This document shows positions 35,701 through 43,827 of a stretch of 64,000 bases of DNA, piece by piece (the stretch's first letter is position 1; every line of letters starts with the position of its first letter). The stretch comes from DASVTU01 sp036387415 (GTDB lineage Bacteria; Acidobacteriota; Blastocatellia; Pyrinomonadales; Pyrinomonadaceae), in contig DASVTU010000029.1 in the NCBI GenBank assembly GCA_036387415.1, positions 177,532-241,531 of the forward strand. Direction: 5' to 3'. A program made the position numbers and the translations under genes. The notes beneath the pieces were generated by a model. The model saw only the letters and a program-made list of their open reading frames with translations, searched no databases and was not told the origin of the DNA.

Positions 35701-38700
35701 TATCAATTCTCCTTCGGCATCGACGGCTATCATTTCAACGTCGCTATTAAAAGCGGTGGGGTGAATAGACGCTTCGAGGCTCACACTTACGACGCCGACG
35801 ACTTCGTTATCTGGACGGCCTCCATCGACTATTTCACAGATTCGCGCGCACGCATTGAGGCTGCGCTCGACGACTACATCAGTGCGGGCAAGCCTTTTCC
35901 GCAAAGCAACGCGGAGTTTCGCGCCGTGCTACGCGCCGCAAAAATTGATGAGAGTTTGCTGATTGACGCGTGGGGTCATCCCTACGAAATCAGTTTCAGC
36001 AGCAACTTATGGCAAGGCGCGACAGCCACCATCAGCACCTACGCGCGCGGGCAGGAACGAGCGAAAGAGAAGATTGGAATCAAAAACGTCAAGAAGCAGG
36101 TTCACTACGTCACCCTCTTCAGCCACGGCGCGGACGGCAGAGAGGCAACGAGCGACGATTTCAAGGTCGCCACCTTCGCGCGCTTCGCAGGCGAACACAC
36201 CGATGCACCGACGCGTATGCTTGGAAGCGCCGGAACGCACGCGCCTGTCAAATTTCCAAACACGAATCGAGCGGCAGGAACAGGCGCGATAAGCGGCACC
36301 GTCATCGACCCCAACGGGGCTGTCGTGCCGGGCGCTTCCGTCTCGCTCAGGCGTCGCTCGACGGCGCAAACCTCGACGCTCGACACCAACGACGAGGGCT
36401 TTTTTCTCTTCGACAAACTGCCCGACGGTCTCTACGAGATACAGATTGAGAGTCGCGGTTTCATGGATGCCATCATCACTGACGTGGAAGTTGTCGGCGG
36501 GAAAATGACGGAAATCGCCGCCATGCTGCAAATCGGAAGGGTTACGGAAACCGTTATGGTTGCAGGGGCAGCGGCGGAGCCGATGCAAACGGCGCAAACG
36601 GCGCTAACGTCGTCCAACGTTCTCAAGTTGAACCTTCCGGGCAAGAGAGGCACATCCTTGCGCCAACCCGATTCCGCGCGCGGCGTGGACGACGCCTCTA
36701 TCTCGACGCCGCGACTCCGCGAGTATTTTCCCGAAACGCTCGTCTGGCAACCCGCGCTCGAAACCGACGCGAGCGGTCAGGCGCATTTTAGTTTCCGTCT
36801 CGCCGACCAAATCACGACATGGAAGATGTCCGTCGTGGCTTCCACCGCCGACGGCGAAATCGGTTTCATCGAAAAAGAGTTTCGCGCCTTCCAACCCTTC
36901 TTCGTCGAACACGACCCGCCACGCATCCTCACCGAAGGCGACGAGATACAACTGCCCGTCGTTCTTCGCAACTATCTCAACCGACCGCAAACGGTTGACG
37001 TGGAAATCAAACCCGAAAACTGGTTCACGCTCTCCGGCGCGACGCGGCAGACGGCAGAGGTAGCGGCGGGCGAGGCCACGCGCGCAACGTTCGACGTGCG
37101 CGCGGTCGCCTCCGTGCGCGACGGCAAGCAACGCGTCACCGCCATCGCCGCCGATGCGAGCGATGCGATTGAGAAGCCCGTCACCGTCCATCCCAACGGA
37201 GAGGAGTTGGTCGCCACCTCCGGTCAGATTTTCGGCGCGACCGGGACGCTCGAAGCCGACGTGCCCGCCGCAGCGATTGTCGGAACGCCGCGCGCACAGT
37301 TGAAGATTTATCCCAACTTGATGTCACACGTCGTCGAAGGCGTCGAAGGTATTCTGCAACGTCCGTACGGATGCGGCGAGCAGACCATCTCCTCGACCTA
37401 TCCGAACCTCCTCGTCCTGCGCCACTACCGACGGCGCGGCGACAACAACCAGACGCTTCCGCACGTCGCTGCCAAAGCGCAACGCTATTTGGAGGATGGT
37501 TATAAACGTCTACTCAACTACAGGCATGCGAGCGGCGGCTTTTCTTACTGGCAAGACGAAAGCGAAGCCGACGCCGCGCTCACAGCTTACGCGCTCCAAT
37601 TTCTCACAGACGCCGTCGGAGTCATTCCTGTTGACCGCGAAGTCATCCGTGGCGCGCGTGGCTGGCTCGTCAAACAACAGCATAAGAACGGCTCTTGGCA
37701 ACCGCGCTACTTCTACCGCAATACGGAAGACGAACGCCACGCGTTGATGCAGACGGCCTACGTCGCGCGTGTGCTGGCGCGCGCACGTCTCGCGCTTGCG
37801 TCGCTTCCGTCCACGGGCGTCGCCGCCGATGAAGAATCGCGTGCTGCCGCCGCGTCGTTGAAAAACGCTCTCAACTATCTCGCGCCGCACGTCGCCGCCT
37901 CCACCGACCCCTACTTCATCGCCTCCTATGCGCTCGCCGCCGCCTACGAAGGCGACGTGTCGAACACGCGGCGCGCGCTCGCGCGTCTGCGTGCGACGGC
38001 TCACGTTGAAGCGGGCACGGCTCACTGGAAAGTGCAATTGGCGACGCCGTTTCACGGTTGGGGACGAACGGGCGACATCGAAACCACCGCCCTCGCCGTG
38101 CAGGCTCTCACGCGTCCCGTTGCCGACGGCGCCGCCGCCGCAAGCGGCGATGATGCTCTCGTTAACCGTGCGCTGCTCTACATCTTCCGCAACAAAGACC
38201 GCTTCGGCGTCTGGTATTCGACGCAAGCTACCATCAACGTGCTCGACACCTTCACCAACATCTCTTCAAACAAAGATTCATCAAACACCGCCACTCGCAG
38301 CGACGGCACGACCGACGCCGCCGCAGGTCAATACGAAATCTTCGTCAACAACCAACGCGTCAACACCATCAACATCCCAGCATCCAATCAACCGACCAAC
38401 GCCCTCTCCATCGACCTCTCGCCCTTCATCAACACGTCGGGCAATCATCGCGTCGAGATTCGACACGGCTCCGCCGCCAACACACGGGCGACCAGCGCAC
38501 GGGCGACGGCGCAGTTGGTCACAACCTACTACGTTCCCTGGTCTCATTCCCCCGCCTCCCGCGACGGCAACTCACCAGCAGTCGCGGGCCACGGAGAGGC
38601 GGCGGCGACGACGAAACCTCTCCGCCTCTCCGTCACCTTCGACAAGACCGAAGCCGCCATCAATCAGGAAATAACTTGCAGCGTCGCGGCTGAACGCACC

Positions 38701-39003
38701 TCATCCCCCTCCGGTCATGGCATGCTGCTCGGAGAGATTGGACTGCCGCCCGGCGCAGAGGTTGACCGCGCCTCGCTCGAACGCGCCGCACGCGATGCAG
38801 GTCTCGCGCTCAACCACTACGACGTGCTGCCCGACCGCATCGTCGTCTATCTCTGGCCTTACGCGAGGCAAGGCGTCCGCTTCAATTTCAAATTCCGCCC
38901 ACGCTTCGGCCTCGTCGCACAGACCGCTCCCTCCGTGCTTTATGACTACTACAACCCCGAAGCCCGCACGGTCGTTGCCCCGACAAAGTTCGTGATAAGA
39001 TGA
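32782..39003 (+). CDS. Alpha-2-macroglobulin family protein with GspG-like and carboxypeptidase-regulatory inserts
   Basis: 2073 residues from the ATG at 32782 with GGAGGAAG upstream. A signal peptide (RRWLPLLLCAVVCLCALQHSAA) leads into macroglobulin beta domains including YQPGQMLHARVLLFDQ. The thioester motif GCGEQ lies near residue 1530 within a toroid domain (RPYGCGEQTISSTYPN), so it should trap proteases covalently. Unusual: between the bait-side domains and thioester domain are three repeats of about 90 residues centred on ALRDPWGQPY, ALRDPWGSAY and LIDAWGHPY (about residues 830-1140), like the C-terminal part of type II secretion pseudopilin GspG. A carboxypeptidase-regulatory fold (GAISGTVIDPNGAVVPGASV, about 1166-1270) follows. 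No pbpC neighbour is present. Confidence 0.93.
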   Translation: MTRRWLPLLLCAVVCLCALQHSAARDRLHVNEAATTLHLNAGQTSVSLALENPTNRHLPARIRLEVLDPDNRVRASAERQETLREGSSHATVALPFSVSEMNDRSKLPWFRLRYSVTPDDAADAATTSASRAEGIISLSQITPDLFNLYISGAAYAYDGMRYRARVHASHPVTMRPLAGVQVEAKAEFSDNDDDKRAPLVATGVTDAEGYVALDFDLPPDMRGEDFDVNVTARHGALEQTASDEVRIEHLAEILVNTDKPIYQPGQMLHARVLLFDQFNRRAIAEAAAEIEIEDSENTTVHRASLKTSRFGIASIDWPIPDDARLGEYDINVRTNSAPYDDGSTASHRVKISRYELPNFSVSAKPDNKYYLPGQNAEVEIRADYLFGQPVRRGHVRVVRESERHWNYLEQKWEVKEEEKYEGIADEAGRFVARIDLSKAHDELPTGNDEWRPPFSDLSYAAYFTDPTTNRTEQRRFDLRVTREAIHVYAISGYYDQAPNFPIQFYLSTFYADGTPAHCTVDIKQQLPSPAFASNANASRLNTASLLPRQLRAVKTNRFGLAAVENLQVVPADDGNDDISLVITARDAEGRTGQRVKEFDMDADRTVVRVRPAKTLHRAGEPLRAEIAVSTPAKSASVEVWHESRVVHAETVRLEAGKGSVEIPYKKEFKDELNVVAFVAPVAGSNQSRSGAHTVLYPRERELQLDVRLNQETYRPGEEASADFRVLSPDGREVESALGVTVFDRAIEERARTDREFGGRYHDYDGSYRARRGAAQELSGVTRRDIDHLNLSRKPPDDIDLLAEIMLNRDGSYIPLNNFSETFTHDQSSIFRNAFEAQLRPLRDALAEHYAKNMEYPKTDADLRQTLAASGIDLDALRDPWGQPYTNRFFVEQSEDVLEIVSASADKAVGTEDDTVALRVGRPYFQPVGVKINQALEQHHKRTGGFIRDAATLKSELSLLGVDSDALRDPWGSAYQFSFGIDGYHFNVAIKSGGVNRRFEAHTYDADDFVIWTASIDYFTDSRARIEAALDDYISAGKPFPQSNAEFRAVLRAAKIDESLLIDAWGHPYEISFSSNLWQGATATISTYARGQERAKEKIGIKNVKKQVHYVTLFSHGADGREATSDDFKVATFARFAGEHTDAPTRMLGSAGTHAPVKFPNTNRAAGTGAISGTVIDPNGAVVPGASVSLRRRSTAQTSTLDTNDEGFFLFDKLPDGLYEIQIESRGFMDAIITDVEVVGGKMTEIAAMLQIGRVTETVMVAGAAAEPMQTAQTALTSSNVLKLNLPGKRGTSLRQPDSARGVDDASISTPRLREYFPETLVWQPALETDASGQAHFSFRLADQITTWKMSVVASTADGEIGFIEKEFRAFQPFFVEHDPPRILTEGDEIQLPVVLRNYLNRPQTVDVEIKPENWFTLSGATRQTAEVAAGEATRATFDVRAVASVRDGKQRVTAIAADASDAIEKPVTVHPNGEELVATSGQIFGATGTLEADVPAAAIVGTPRAQLKIYPNLMSHVVEGVEGILQRPYGCGEQTISSTYPNLLVLRHYRRRGDNNQTLPHVAAKAQRYLEDGYKRLLNYRHASGGFSYWQDESEADAALTAYALQFLTDAVGVIPVDREVIRGARGWLVKQQHKNGSWQPRYFYRNTEDERHALMQTAYVARVLARARLALASLPSTGVAADEESRAAAASLKNALNYLAPHVAASTDPYFIASYALAAAYEGDVSNTRRALARLRATAHVEAGTAHWKVQLATPFHGWGRTGDIETTALAVQALTRPVADGAAAASGDDALVNRALLYIFRNKDRFGVWYSTQATINVLDTFTNISSNKDSSNTATRSDGTTDAAAGQYEIFVNNQRVNTINIPASNQPTNALSIDLSPFINTSGNHRVEIRHGSAANTRATSARATAQLVTTYYVPWSHSPASRDGNSPAVAGHGEAAATTKPLRLSVTFDKTEAAINQEITCSVAAERTSSPSGHGMLLGEIGLPPGAEVDRASLERAARDAGLALNHYDVLPDRIVVYLWPYARQGVRFNFKFRPRFGLVAQTAPSVLYDYYNPEARTVVAPTKFVIR

Positions 39004-39025
39004 AGAAACTTTAACAGACAGACAC

Positions 39026-39180
39026 GATAAAGACGTGCAGGATAGACAGGATGTGAAGAATGCAAAATGAAAAATGGAAAATGAAAAAATAGGGACGGCA
39101 CAGAGTCGTCAACTACCATTTCGCCTTTTACATTTTTAATTTTTCATCTGCTTCATCCTGTCTATCCTGCCGCTTTTATC
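39026..39180. repeat. 3'-end inverted repeat E (words GGATAGACAGGAT outside, AAAATGAAAA inside)
   Basis: Perfect 17-bp core, 39037-39053 (GCAGGATAGACAGGATG) with 39154-39170, inside longer imperfect arms starting GATAAA at 39026 and ending TTTATC at 39180. The inner block AAAATGAAAAATGG pairs with TTTTTAATTTTTCAT, the word of repeat A. A third, directly repeated copy of ATCCTGTCTATCCTG is at 39178-39192. Placed after the alpha-2-macroglobulin gene and before selD. Confidence 0.87.
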
Positions 39181-39220
39181 CTGTCTATCCTGTGAATTGT
39201 TCATGAAGGGAGTCGAGGAA

Positions 39221-40249
39221 ATGCGTCTGACTGAGATGGTTTCGTGTGCGGGTTGAGCGGCTAAACTCGCGCCGAGCGAACTCGCTCAGGTTCTGAGCGG
39301 GCTGAAGATACCCCGGAATCCGAATCTGCTTGTCGGCATCGAAACTGCCGACGACGCGGGAGTGTATCGTCTCAGCGACGAACTCGCGCTCGTTCAGACG
39401 GTCGATTTCTTCACGCCCATCGTTGACGACCCCTTCGATTACGGACGCATCGCCGCGCTCAATTCCATCAACGACGTGTGGGCGATGGGCGGCACGCCGC
39501 TCACCGCGCTCGCCATCACATGCTTTCCGAAAAAGGGTGTCGATTTTAGTATCCTCGGTGAAATCATGCGTGGCGGTCTTCAAGTTCTGACGGAAAACGG
39601 CGTCGCGCTGCTCGGCGGCCACAGCGTCGATGACCCGCAAATCATGTTCGGCTACGCCGTCACGGGCACGATTCATCCGCGCGACGTGACGACCAATCGC
39701 GGCGCACGCGCGGGCGACGTGCTGCTGCTCACCAAACCCATCGGCACAGGCGTCGTCTCGACCGGCATCAAACGCGCGCAGGCCGCGCCCGAAGTGGTCG
39801 CCGCGTCGCTCACCACCATGCTGCTCGCCGGACGCGAAGCCTCCGTCGCCATGCGCGAGGCGCACGCACACGCCGCGACCGACGTGACGGGATTTGCACT
39901 GCTCGGCCATGCGTGGGAGATGGCACGCGCCAGCAACGTCTCTTTGGAGATTGAAGCGGCGCGTGTCCCTTTGATTCCGGGCGCGCTCGAACTCGCCGCG
40001 CAAGGCTTCTTGACGAGCGGCGACAAAACTAACCGCCGCTACGTCGGCGACGATGTGGAAATCGACGCCGCCGTCAGCCAACCACTCGCCAGTCTTCTGT
40101 TCGACCCGCAGACGGCGGGCGGCCTTCTCGTCTCGATTGCCGCAGAGGATGCCGACGCACTTCTCGCGCGTCTCAGAGAGACGTACGCGGATGCTGCCGT
40201 CATCGGTCGCGTCGTGCCGCGCAACACGCGTCTTATCTTCGTCAAATAA
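39221..40249 (+). CDS. selD: Selenide, water dikinase; predicted selenoprotein (UGA = Sec12)
   Basis: 342 residues if the TGA at 39254-39256 is read as selenocysteine. The frame from ATG 39221 gives MRLTEMVSCAGUAAKLAPSE and runs without break into the rest of SelD (GIETADDAGVYRL, NSINDVWAMGGTPLTALAI, LLGGHSVDDPQ, DVTGFALLGHAWEM, FDPQTAGGLL). The TGA falls exactly on the catalytic Cys position of the family (GCGCK in E. coli), with the essential Lys three residues later (Lys15). SelD makes selenophosphate from selenide and ATP. An alternative ATG at 39203 is in frame. A candidate bacterial SECIS hairpin lies 24-45 bases after the UGA. If read as a stop, translation from a GTG at 39362 would lack the active site. 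Confidence 0.9.
39281..39301 (+). promoter_or_regulatory. Candidate bacterial SECIS hairpin of selD
   Basis: CTCGCTCAG (39281-39289) pairs with CTGAGCGGG (39293-39301), nine pairs with one G-U, loop GTT; a shorter closing would give loop AGGTTCT, close to the AGGUCU apical loop of E. coli fdhF. The loop is about 33 bases downstream of the UGA, within the range known for bacterial SECIS elements. An overlapping hairpin GAGCG-AACT-CGCTC (39274-39287) is an alternative. Confidence 0.5.
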
Positions 40250-40251
40250 TC

Positions 40252-40360
40252 GAGAAGGGCAAAAGGTGCGCGAAGTAAAAAGGTAAAAGGACACGGGCGA
40301 GAGTTAAAAAGACGGCCTCTCATTACTTTTACATTTTGCCTTTTTACTTTTTCCTTATCC
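40252..40360. repeat. 3'-end inverted repeat F (words AAGTAAAAAGG, AAGGGCAAAAGG)
   Basis: Core AAGTAAAAAGG at 40273-40283 pairs with CCTTTTTACTT at 40339-40349, inside imperfect arms 40252-40290 and 40323-40360. Begins right after the selD stop codon. Confidence 0.78.
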
Positions 40361-40431
40361 GTAGTCGGCAAACGCGCGCACGCCGCCGTTCATCCTATCC
40401 TTCACTACATCAAACGTTGTCGAATTAAAGG

Positions 40432-41187
40432 ATGCCGAAAAAGATGCGTCGTCAGTTCTCTCGTTTCACGTCGCGTAGCCTGTTGCTGCTCGCGTTTGCT
40501 CTTTCAGTCGCGGGATGCGGAGTGGTTGCGCCGCAGCAGACGAAACGTGCGCCCACTCCCACGCCGACCGCTGCGACAAACGCGACTCGTCCGGCGGAAG
40601 GCGAAAGCATCAATCGTGTGACGAGCGAGCCTTACACGGGCGACCTTTCGATTTTTGAGAATCCCGAACGCGACGAGAAGTTGCAGGTTGAGCGTGTGAT
40701 GGACGTGCTCGGCATCAAACAGGGCGCGAGCGTGGCCGACATCGGCGCAGGCTCCGGTTGGTTCACGGTGCGTGCGGCGCGTCGCGTCGGAGAGCGCGGC
40801 GCGGTCTATGCGGTCGAAATCAATCGCGATTATTTGAAGCACATCGAAGAACGCGCTGCCAAAGAAGGGCTAAAGCACATCCGCACCGTGCTCGGCAAGG
40901 AAGACGACCCGCTGCTTCCCGAAAAGAGTGTGGATGCCGTCTTGATTTTGAAGACCTATCACGAAATCAGCCAACCCGTCCGACTCCTTGCGCGACTACG
41001 CCAATCCATGCGCCCCGGCGCGCGTCTCGGCATCATCGACCGCAACGGCAAAGGCGACGACCACGGCATCGAACGCGAGACGGTGATTCGAGAAGCCGCC
41101 CGCGCTGGTTTCTCGCTCGCCGAAGAACACGACTTCGTGAAGCCCGACGGCATGGACTACTTTCTCGTTTTTCAAGTGCGAAAGTGA
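40432..41187 (+). CDS. Lipoprotein with class I methyltransferase domain
   Basis: 251 residues. The N-terminus is a lipoprotein signal: basic KKMRRQFSRF, hydrophobic LLLLAFALSV and lipobox VAGC. A Thr/Pro/Ala linker of about 35 residues follows, then a methyltransferase fold with VADIGAGSGWFTVRAAR (motif I), VYAVEINRDYL and SVDAVLILKTYHEI. The domain looks intact, yet a lipid anchor would place it in the periplasm where SAM is not expected. Either the signal is not cleaved, or the protein uses another ligand. Relatives with this arrangement are annotated as methyltransferases; substrate unknown. It stands alone between selD and a convergent gene. Confidence 0.83.
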   Translation: MPKKMRRQFSRFTSRSLLLLAFALSVAGCGVVAPQQTKRAPTPTPTAATNATRPAEGESINRVTSEPYTGDLSIFENPERDEKLQVERVMDVLGIKQGASVADIGAGSGWFTVRAARRVGERGAVYAVEINRDYLKHIEERAAKEGLKHIRTVLGKEDDPLLPEKSVDAVLILKTYHEISQPVRLLARLRQSMRPGARLGIIDRNGKGDDHGIERETVIREAARAGFSLAEEHDFVKPDGMDYFLVFQVRK

Positions 41188-41226
41188 ATCGCCGACGACG
41201 CATGTCGATGGTTACGTCTGTCGCTC

Positions 41227-43098
41227 TTAGTGGTCGGCTGCTGGCATTAGTTCAATCCTCATGTTGGTCAACGAGGAGCGGTCTATCGCGACGGGGCGTC
41301 CATGTCGTTTCTGCTGCATCGCCGTGGGCTGTCCGAGCATGGCCTGAACCATCGCCAGTCGCGCGATGACGCGCACGTCGGCGCGCTCAAACCTCTCTGT
41401 GGCGGCACGCGCGCGGTCGAAATCCGTGCGACTCAACGCGGTCAATCCGGTCGCCGACGCGCGAATCAATTCGTTCCACATATAGCCGCTCTGCGCTTTC
41501 ATCTCGCCGTCTTTGAAAACATCCTGACCACCGAAACCGTTGAGTTTGGCGGCGGCGTCGATGAGTTCGTTGAGGTGGTCAATCGCGCCTTCGAGCATCT
41601 CGAATCCGCGCGTCGGTTCAATCTCGGCGTACGCTTGTGCGATTTGAAGTTTGAGGTTGAACTGCACATGATTGGCGACGCGTCCATCAATCAGACCGCG
41701 CGCTTCTTCCAGAAATGCCCTCGCCTCTTTTTTCAACTTCTTACCCGCAGCAGCGTTTGAGAGGCCGATGAGCATCGGCACCCGCTCCTCAACCGAAGCA
41801 ACCTGCGCCACCAACTTCTGCGCCTCTTCTAAATTTCCCCGCTCGACGGCACGCCAAGACATCTGCCGCTCAATCTCTTTCAGCATGAACGCGCGTTGCT
41901 GCGGATGCGGTAGATTACCGACAATCTGCCGCGCACCGTCGAAGTCGCCCTGCGCCAACGCTTTCCATATGGCCTGCGAATATAAATTCTCGCGCATCTC
42001 AGGCGGGGCTTTCTGAGCCGCTTCGAGGATGGCTTCCGTCGTACCGTTCTGCAAAACGTTCTGTTGCTCTCTCCACATCTTCGCGCGCGGGTCGGTCGTG
42101 CGGTCAAACTCCGCCAGCCTGCGACGTAGCGCAGCCATGCGCGTCGGCGCGCTCTTTTCGACCTCCGGCAACATCTCCTGCAAAGTCCTCGCCAGCATCT
42201 CGTTCATCCGCCGCGACGTTCCATTAGTGACGGCTCCGGCCACGGTATCAATCAAGTCACGACGCGTCTGCTCGTCAATCAGGAGCGTCGATGGTTCGGT
42301 CGCCGCGCCCGTCGCCGCCGTTGTCGTATTGGTGGCGACGATGTTTGGTCGCGTCGTCATCAAGAGATTGGTCGCGACGTTGGTTGCTTCATAATCCTTC
42401 GAGAAATCTGCCGTACGGAGTTTCTGCACGATGCTCGTCGTGAGCCGACGCGCGGCCTCCGCATCCGTCGTGCGAAGTTGGTGAATGACACCGATAAGAC
42501 CGCCTGTGATGCCCTTCGATAGACTCTCCTCGGCCAACCGAAGCGCCTGTTTCGGGTCTTGCGCGGCAATCTGTCCGGCGAGGTTTAGTTCGAGCGCGGT
42601 CTCTTCGTCGGGCGGTCTGAATTCATAGTTGGGCTGTGTGGCCGCAGGCTGTCGCGTGGCGCGTAGGAAGTTGAGAGCCGCCTGTGGGTCGCGGTTGGCG
42701 AGGAGGCTGAGTATTTCGTGGCGCATCTGAGAAAGCATCGGCATGGTGTTGTGATACTGCGGGTCGGCGGGGTCTGCCGTGTTGATGAGCACGACGAGAC
42801 TGTCCTGCGCTTCTTTGAAGAGCGCGCGGGCGCGTTCCGGGTCGCGCTCCCAGAGAAGAGTCGCCACCGTCATCTGGAAGCGGATACGATTTTCGACGAG
42901 TTTGAGCGTGGGCAACTCCGCGACCACTTCGTCGAGCAACGCGAGCGCATGCTTCTCTTGCTCCGCTCGCGCCGCTTCTGCCTGCGCGGGCGTCGGAGGT
43001 TCGTCGTCGCCTGCGGGCATCTGCGCCCGGACGGGAGCGTCTGCGAAGAGAACGAAAAAGGCGAAGGCCAACGAAAGGAACCAACCTCTAGAAGTCAT
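41227..43098 (-). CDS. Secreted helical-repeat protein of unknown function
   Basis: 623 residues from the ATG at 43098, which has AGGGAG upstream and starts a signal peptide (TSRGWFLSLAFAFFVLFADAPVRAQ). The rest is almost entirely helical with repeated patterns such as RDPERARALFKEAQ, QDPKQALRLAEESL, NLEEAQKLVAQVA and GDFDGARQIVGNLP, the look of TPR or Sel1-like solenoids, so a periplasmic scaffolding or binding function is plausible. No catalytic motif is visible. It converges on the lipoprotein methyltransferase gene with 39 bases between stops. Confidence 0.75.
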   Translation of the reverse strand: MTSRGWFLSLAFAFFVLFADAPVRAQMPAGDDEPPTPAQAEAARAEQEKHALALLDEVVAELPTLKLVENRIRFQMTVATLLWERDPERARALFKEAQDSLVVLINTADPADPQYHNTMPMLSQMRHEILSLLANRDPQAALNFLRATRQPAATQPNYEFRPPDEETALELNLAGQIAAQDPKQALRLAEESLSKGITGGLIGVIHQLRTTDAEAARRLTTSIVQKLRTADFSKDYEATNVATNLLMTTRPNIVATNTTTAATGAATEPSTLLIDEQTRRDLIDTVAGAVTNGTSRRMNEMLARTLQEMLPEVEKSAPTRMAALRRRLAEFDRTTDPRAKMWREQQNVLQNGTTEAILEAAQKAPPEMRENLYSQAIWKALAQGDFDGARQIVGNLPHPQQRAFMLKEIERQMSWRAVERGNLEEAQKLVAQVASVEERVPMLIGLSNAAAGKKLKKEARAFLEEARGLIDGRVANHVQFNLKLQIAQAYAEIEPTRGFEMLEGAIDHLNELIDAAAKLNGFGGQDVFKDGEMKAQSGYMWNELIRASATGLTALSRTDFDRARAATERFERADVRVIARLAMVQAMLGQPTAMQQKRHGRPVAIDRSSLTNMRIELMPAADH

Positions 43099-43596
43099 AA
43101 CCGAACTCCCTGCAAGAGCTTCATCCACACATGCCACGTCGAATTTTGATTCTTATTTCTTCCCGACCGCCGTCAACGTCTCTGACATACTGATAATCAA
43201 CATTCCAGACGTTGTGATTGAAGAACGTTGGCCGCGCCTCTGAGTTGCAATTTCAGTGCGAAATTAGGAACCGACACCGACGCCGCGCGACGATGCCGTA
43301 CCCGACGCGCGCACTCATCCGATGCCGTCCGGCTTCCGTGGGATGCGTGCCCCGCACCGTCGATAATGATGAAAAATTTGGAACCCGAAGCCTCCAAGCG
43401 CATTTTAACAGAAGCTTTCCGCGCGACGGCGGACGGCGATTTCTCTGTACGCGAATGGGGAGATTCGTGGCTCGGCGGCGTCTGCTAGCGAGGCTTTACG
43501 GGGTCGCATTTCGTCGCAATATTTCGTATGCGAGCGTACTTTTCGCCCTCTCGAAACATCAAAGGATGGTTCGGCGCGTGCCGTTATCCCGTGCGG
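43099..43596. other. Gene-free stretch before tRNA gene
   Basis: About 500 bases between a minus-strand gene start and the tRNA promoter. Several short overlapping open frames occur (for example one ending in DFSVREWGDSWLGGVC near 43488), but they lack ribosome sites and I cannot support any. Expected to hold the promoter of the minus-strand gene. Confidence 0.4.
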
Positions 43597-43626
43597 TTGA
43601 CAGGCTTTAGCTTGGTAGGCTACTGT
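43597..43626 (+). promoter_or_regulatory. Sigma-70-type promoter of tRNA-Glu
   Basis: TTGACA at 43597-43602 and TACTGT at 43621-43626 with an 18-base spacer. Transcription would begin near 43633, giving a leader of about 20 bases before the tRNA. Confidence 0.6.
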
Positions 43627-43652
43627 ATCTCGAACGTCATCAAGGCAAGCAT

Positions 43653-43728
<76 letters not shown>

Positions 43729-43770
43729 AGTTTCTAAAGCGTCTGCGACGCTTTCCTTGAGGATTCAAAA

Positions 43771-43827
43771 GAGGCCGCCGACGCTGTTTACTGACCCACA
43801 GATGCGCCGACGGCCTCTCGTTTTTTT
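43771..43827 (+). terminator. Intrinsic terminator after tRNA-Glu
   Basis: GAGGCCGCCGACGC (43771-43784) pairs at 12 of 14 positions with GCGCCGACGGCCTC (43804-43817), followed by seven T at 43821-43827. The next gene's ATG starts at 43828. Confidence 0.88.

Noticed and set aside
39254..39256. TGA in selD read as a nonsense mutation
   Set aside because: It falls exactly at the catalytic Cys/Sec position with intact frame on both sides, so selenocysteine is far more likely than chance loss.
43228..43488. 86-codon frame upstream of tRNA-Glu
   Set aside because: Arg/Ser-rich shadow-like composition in a gene-free region; no ribosome site.
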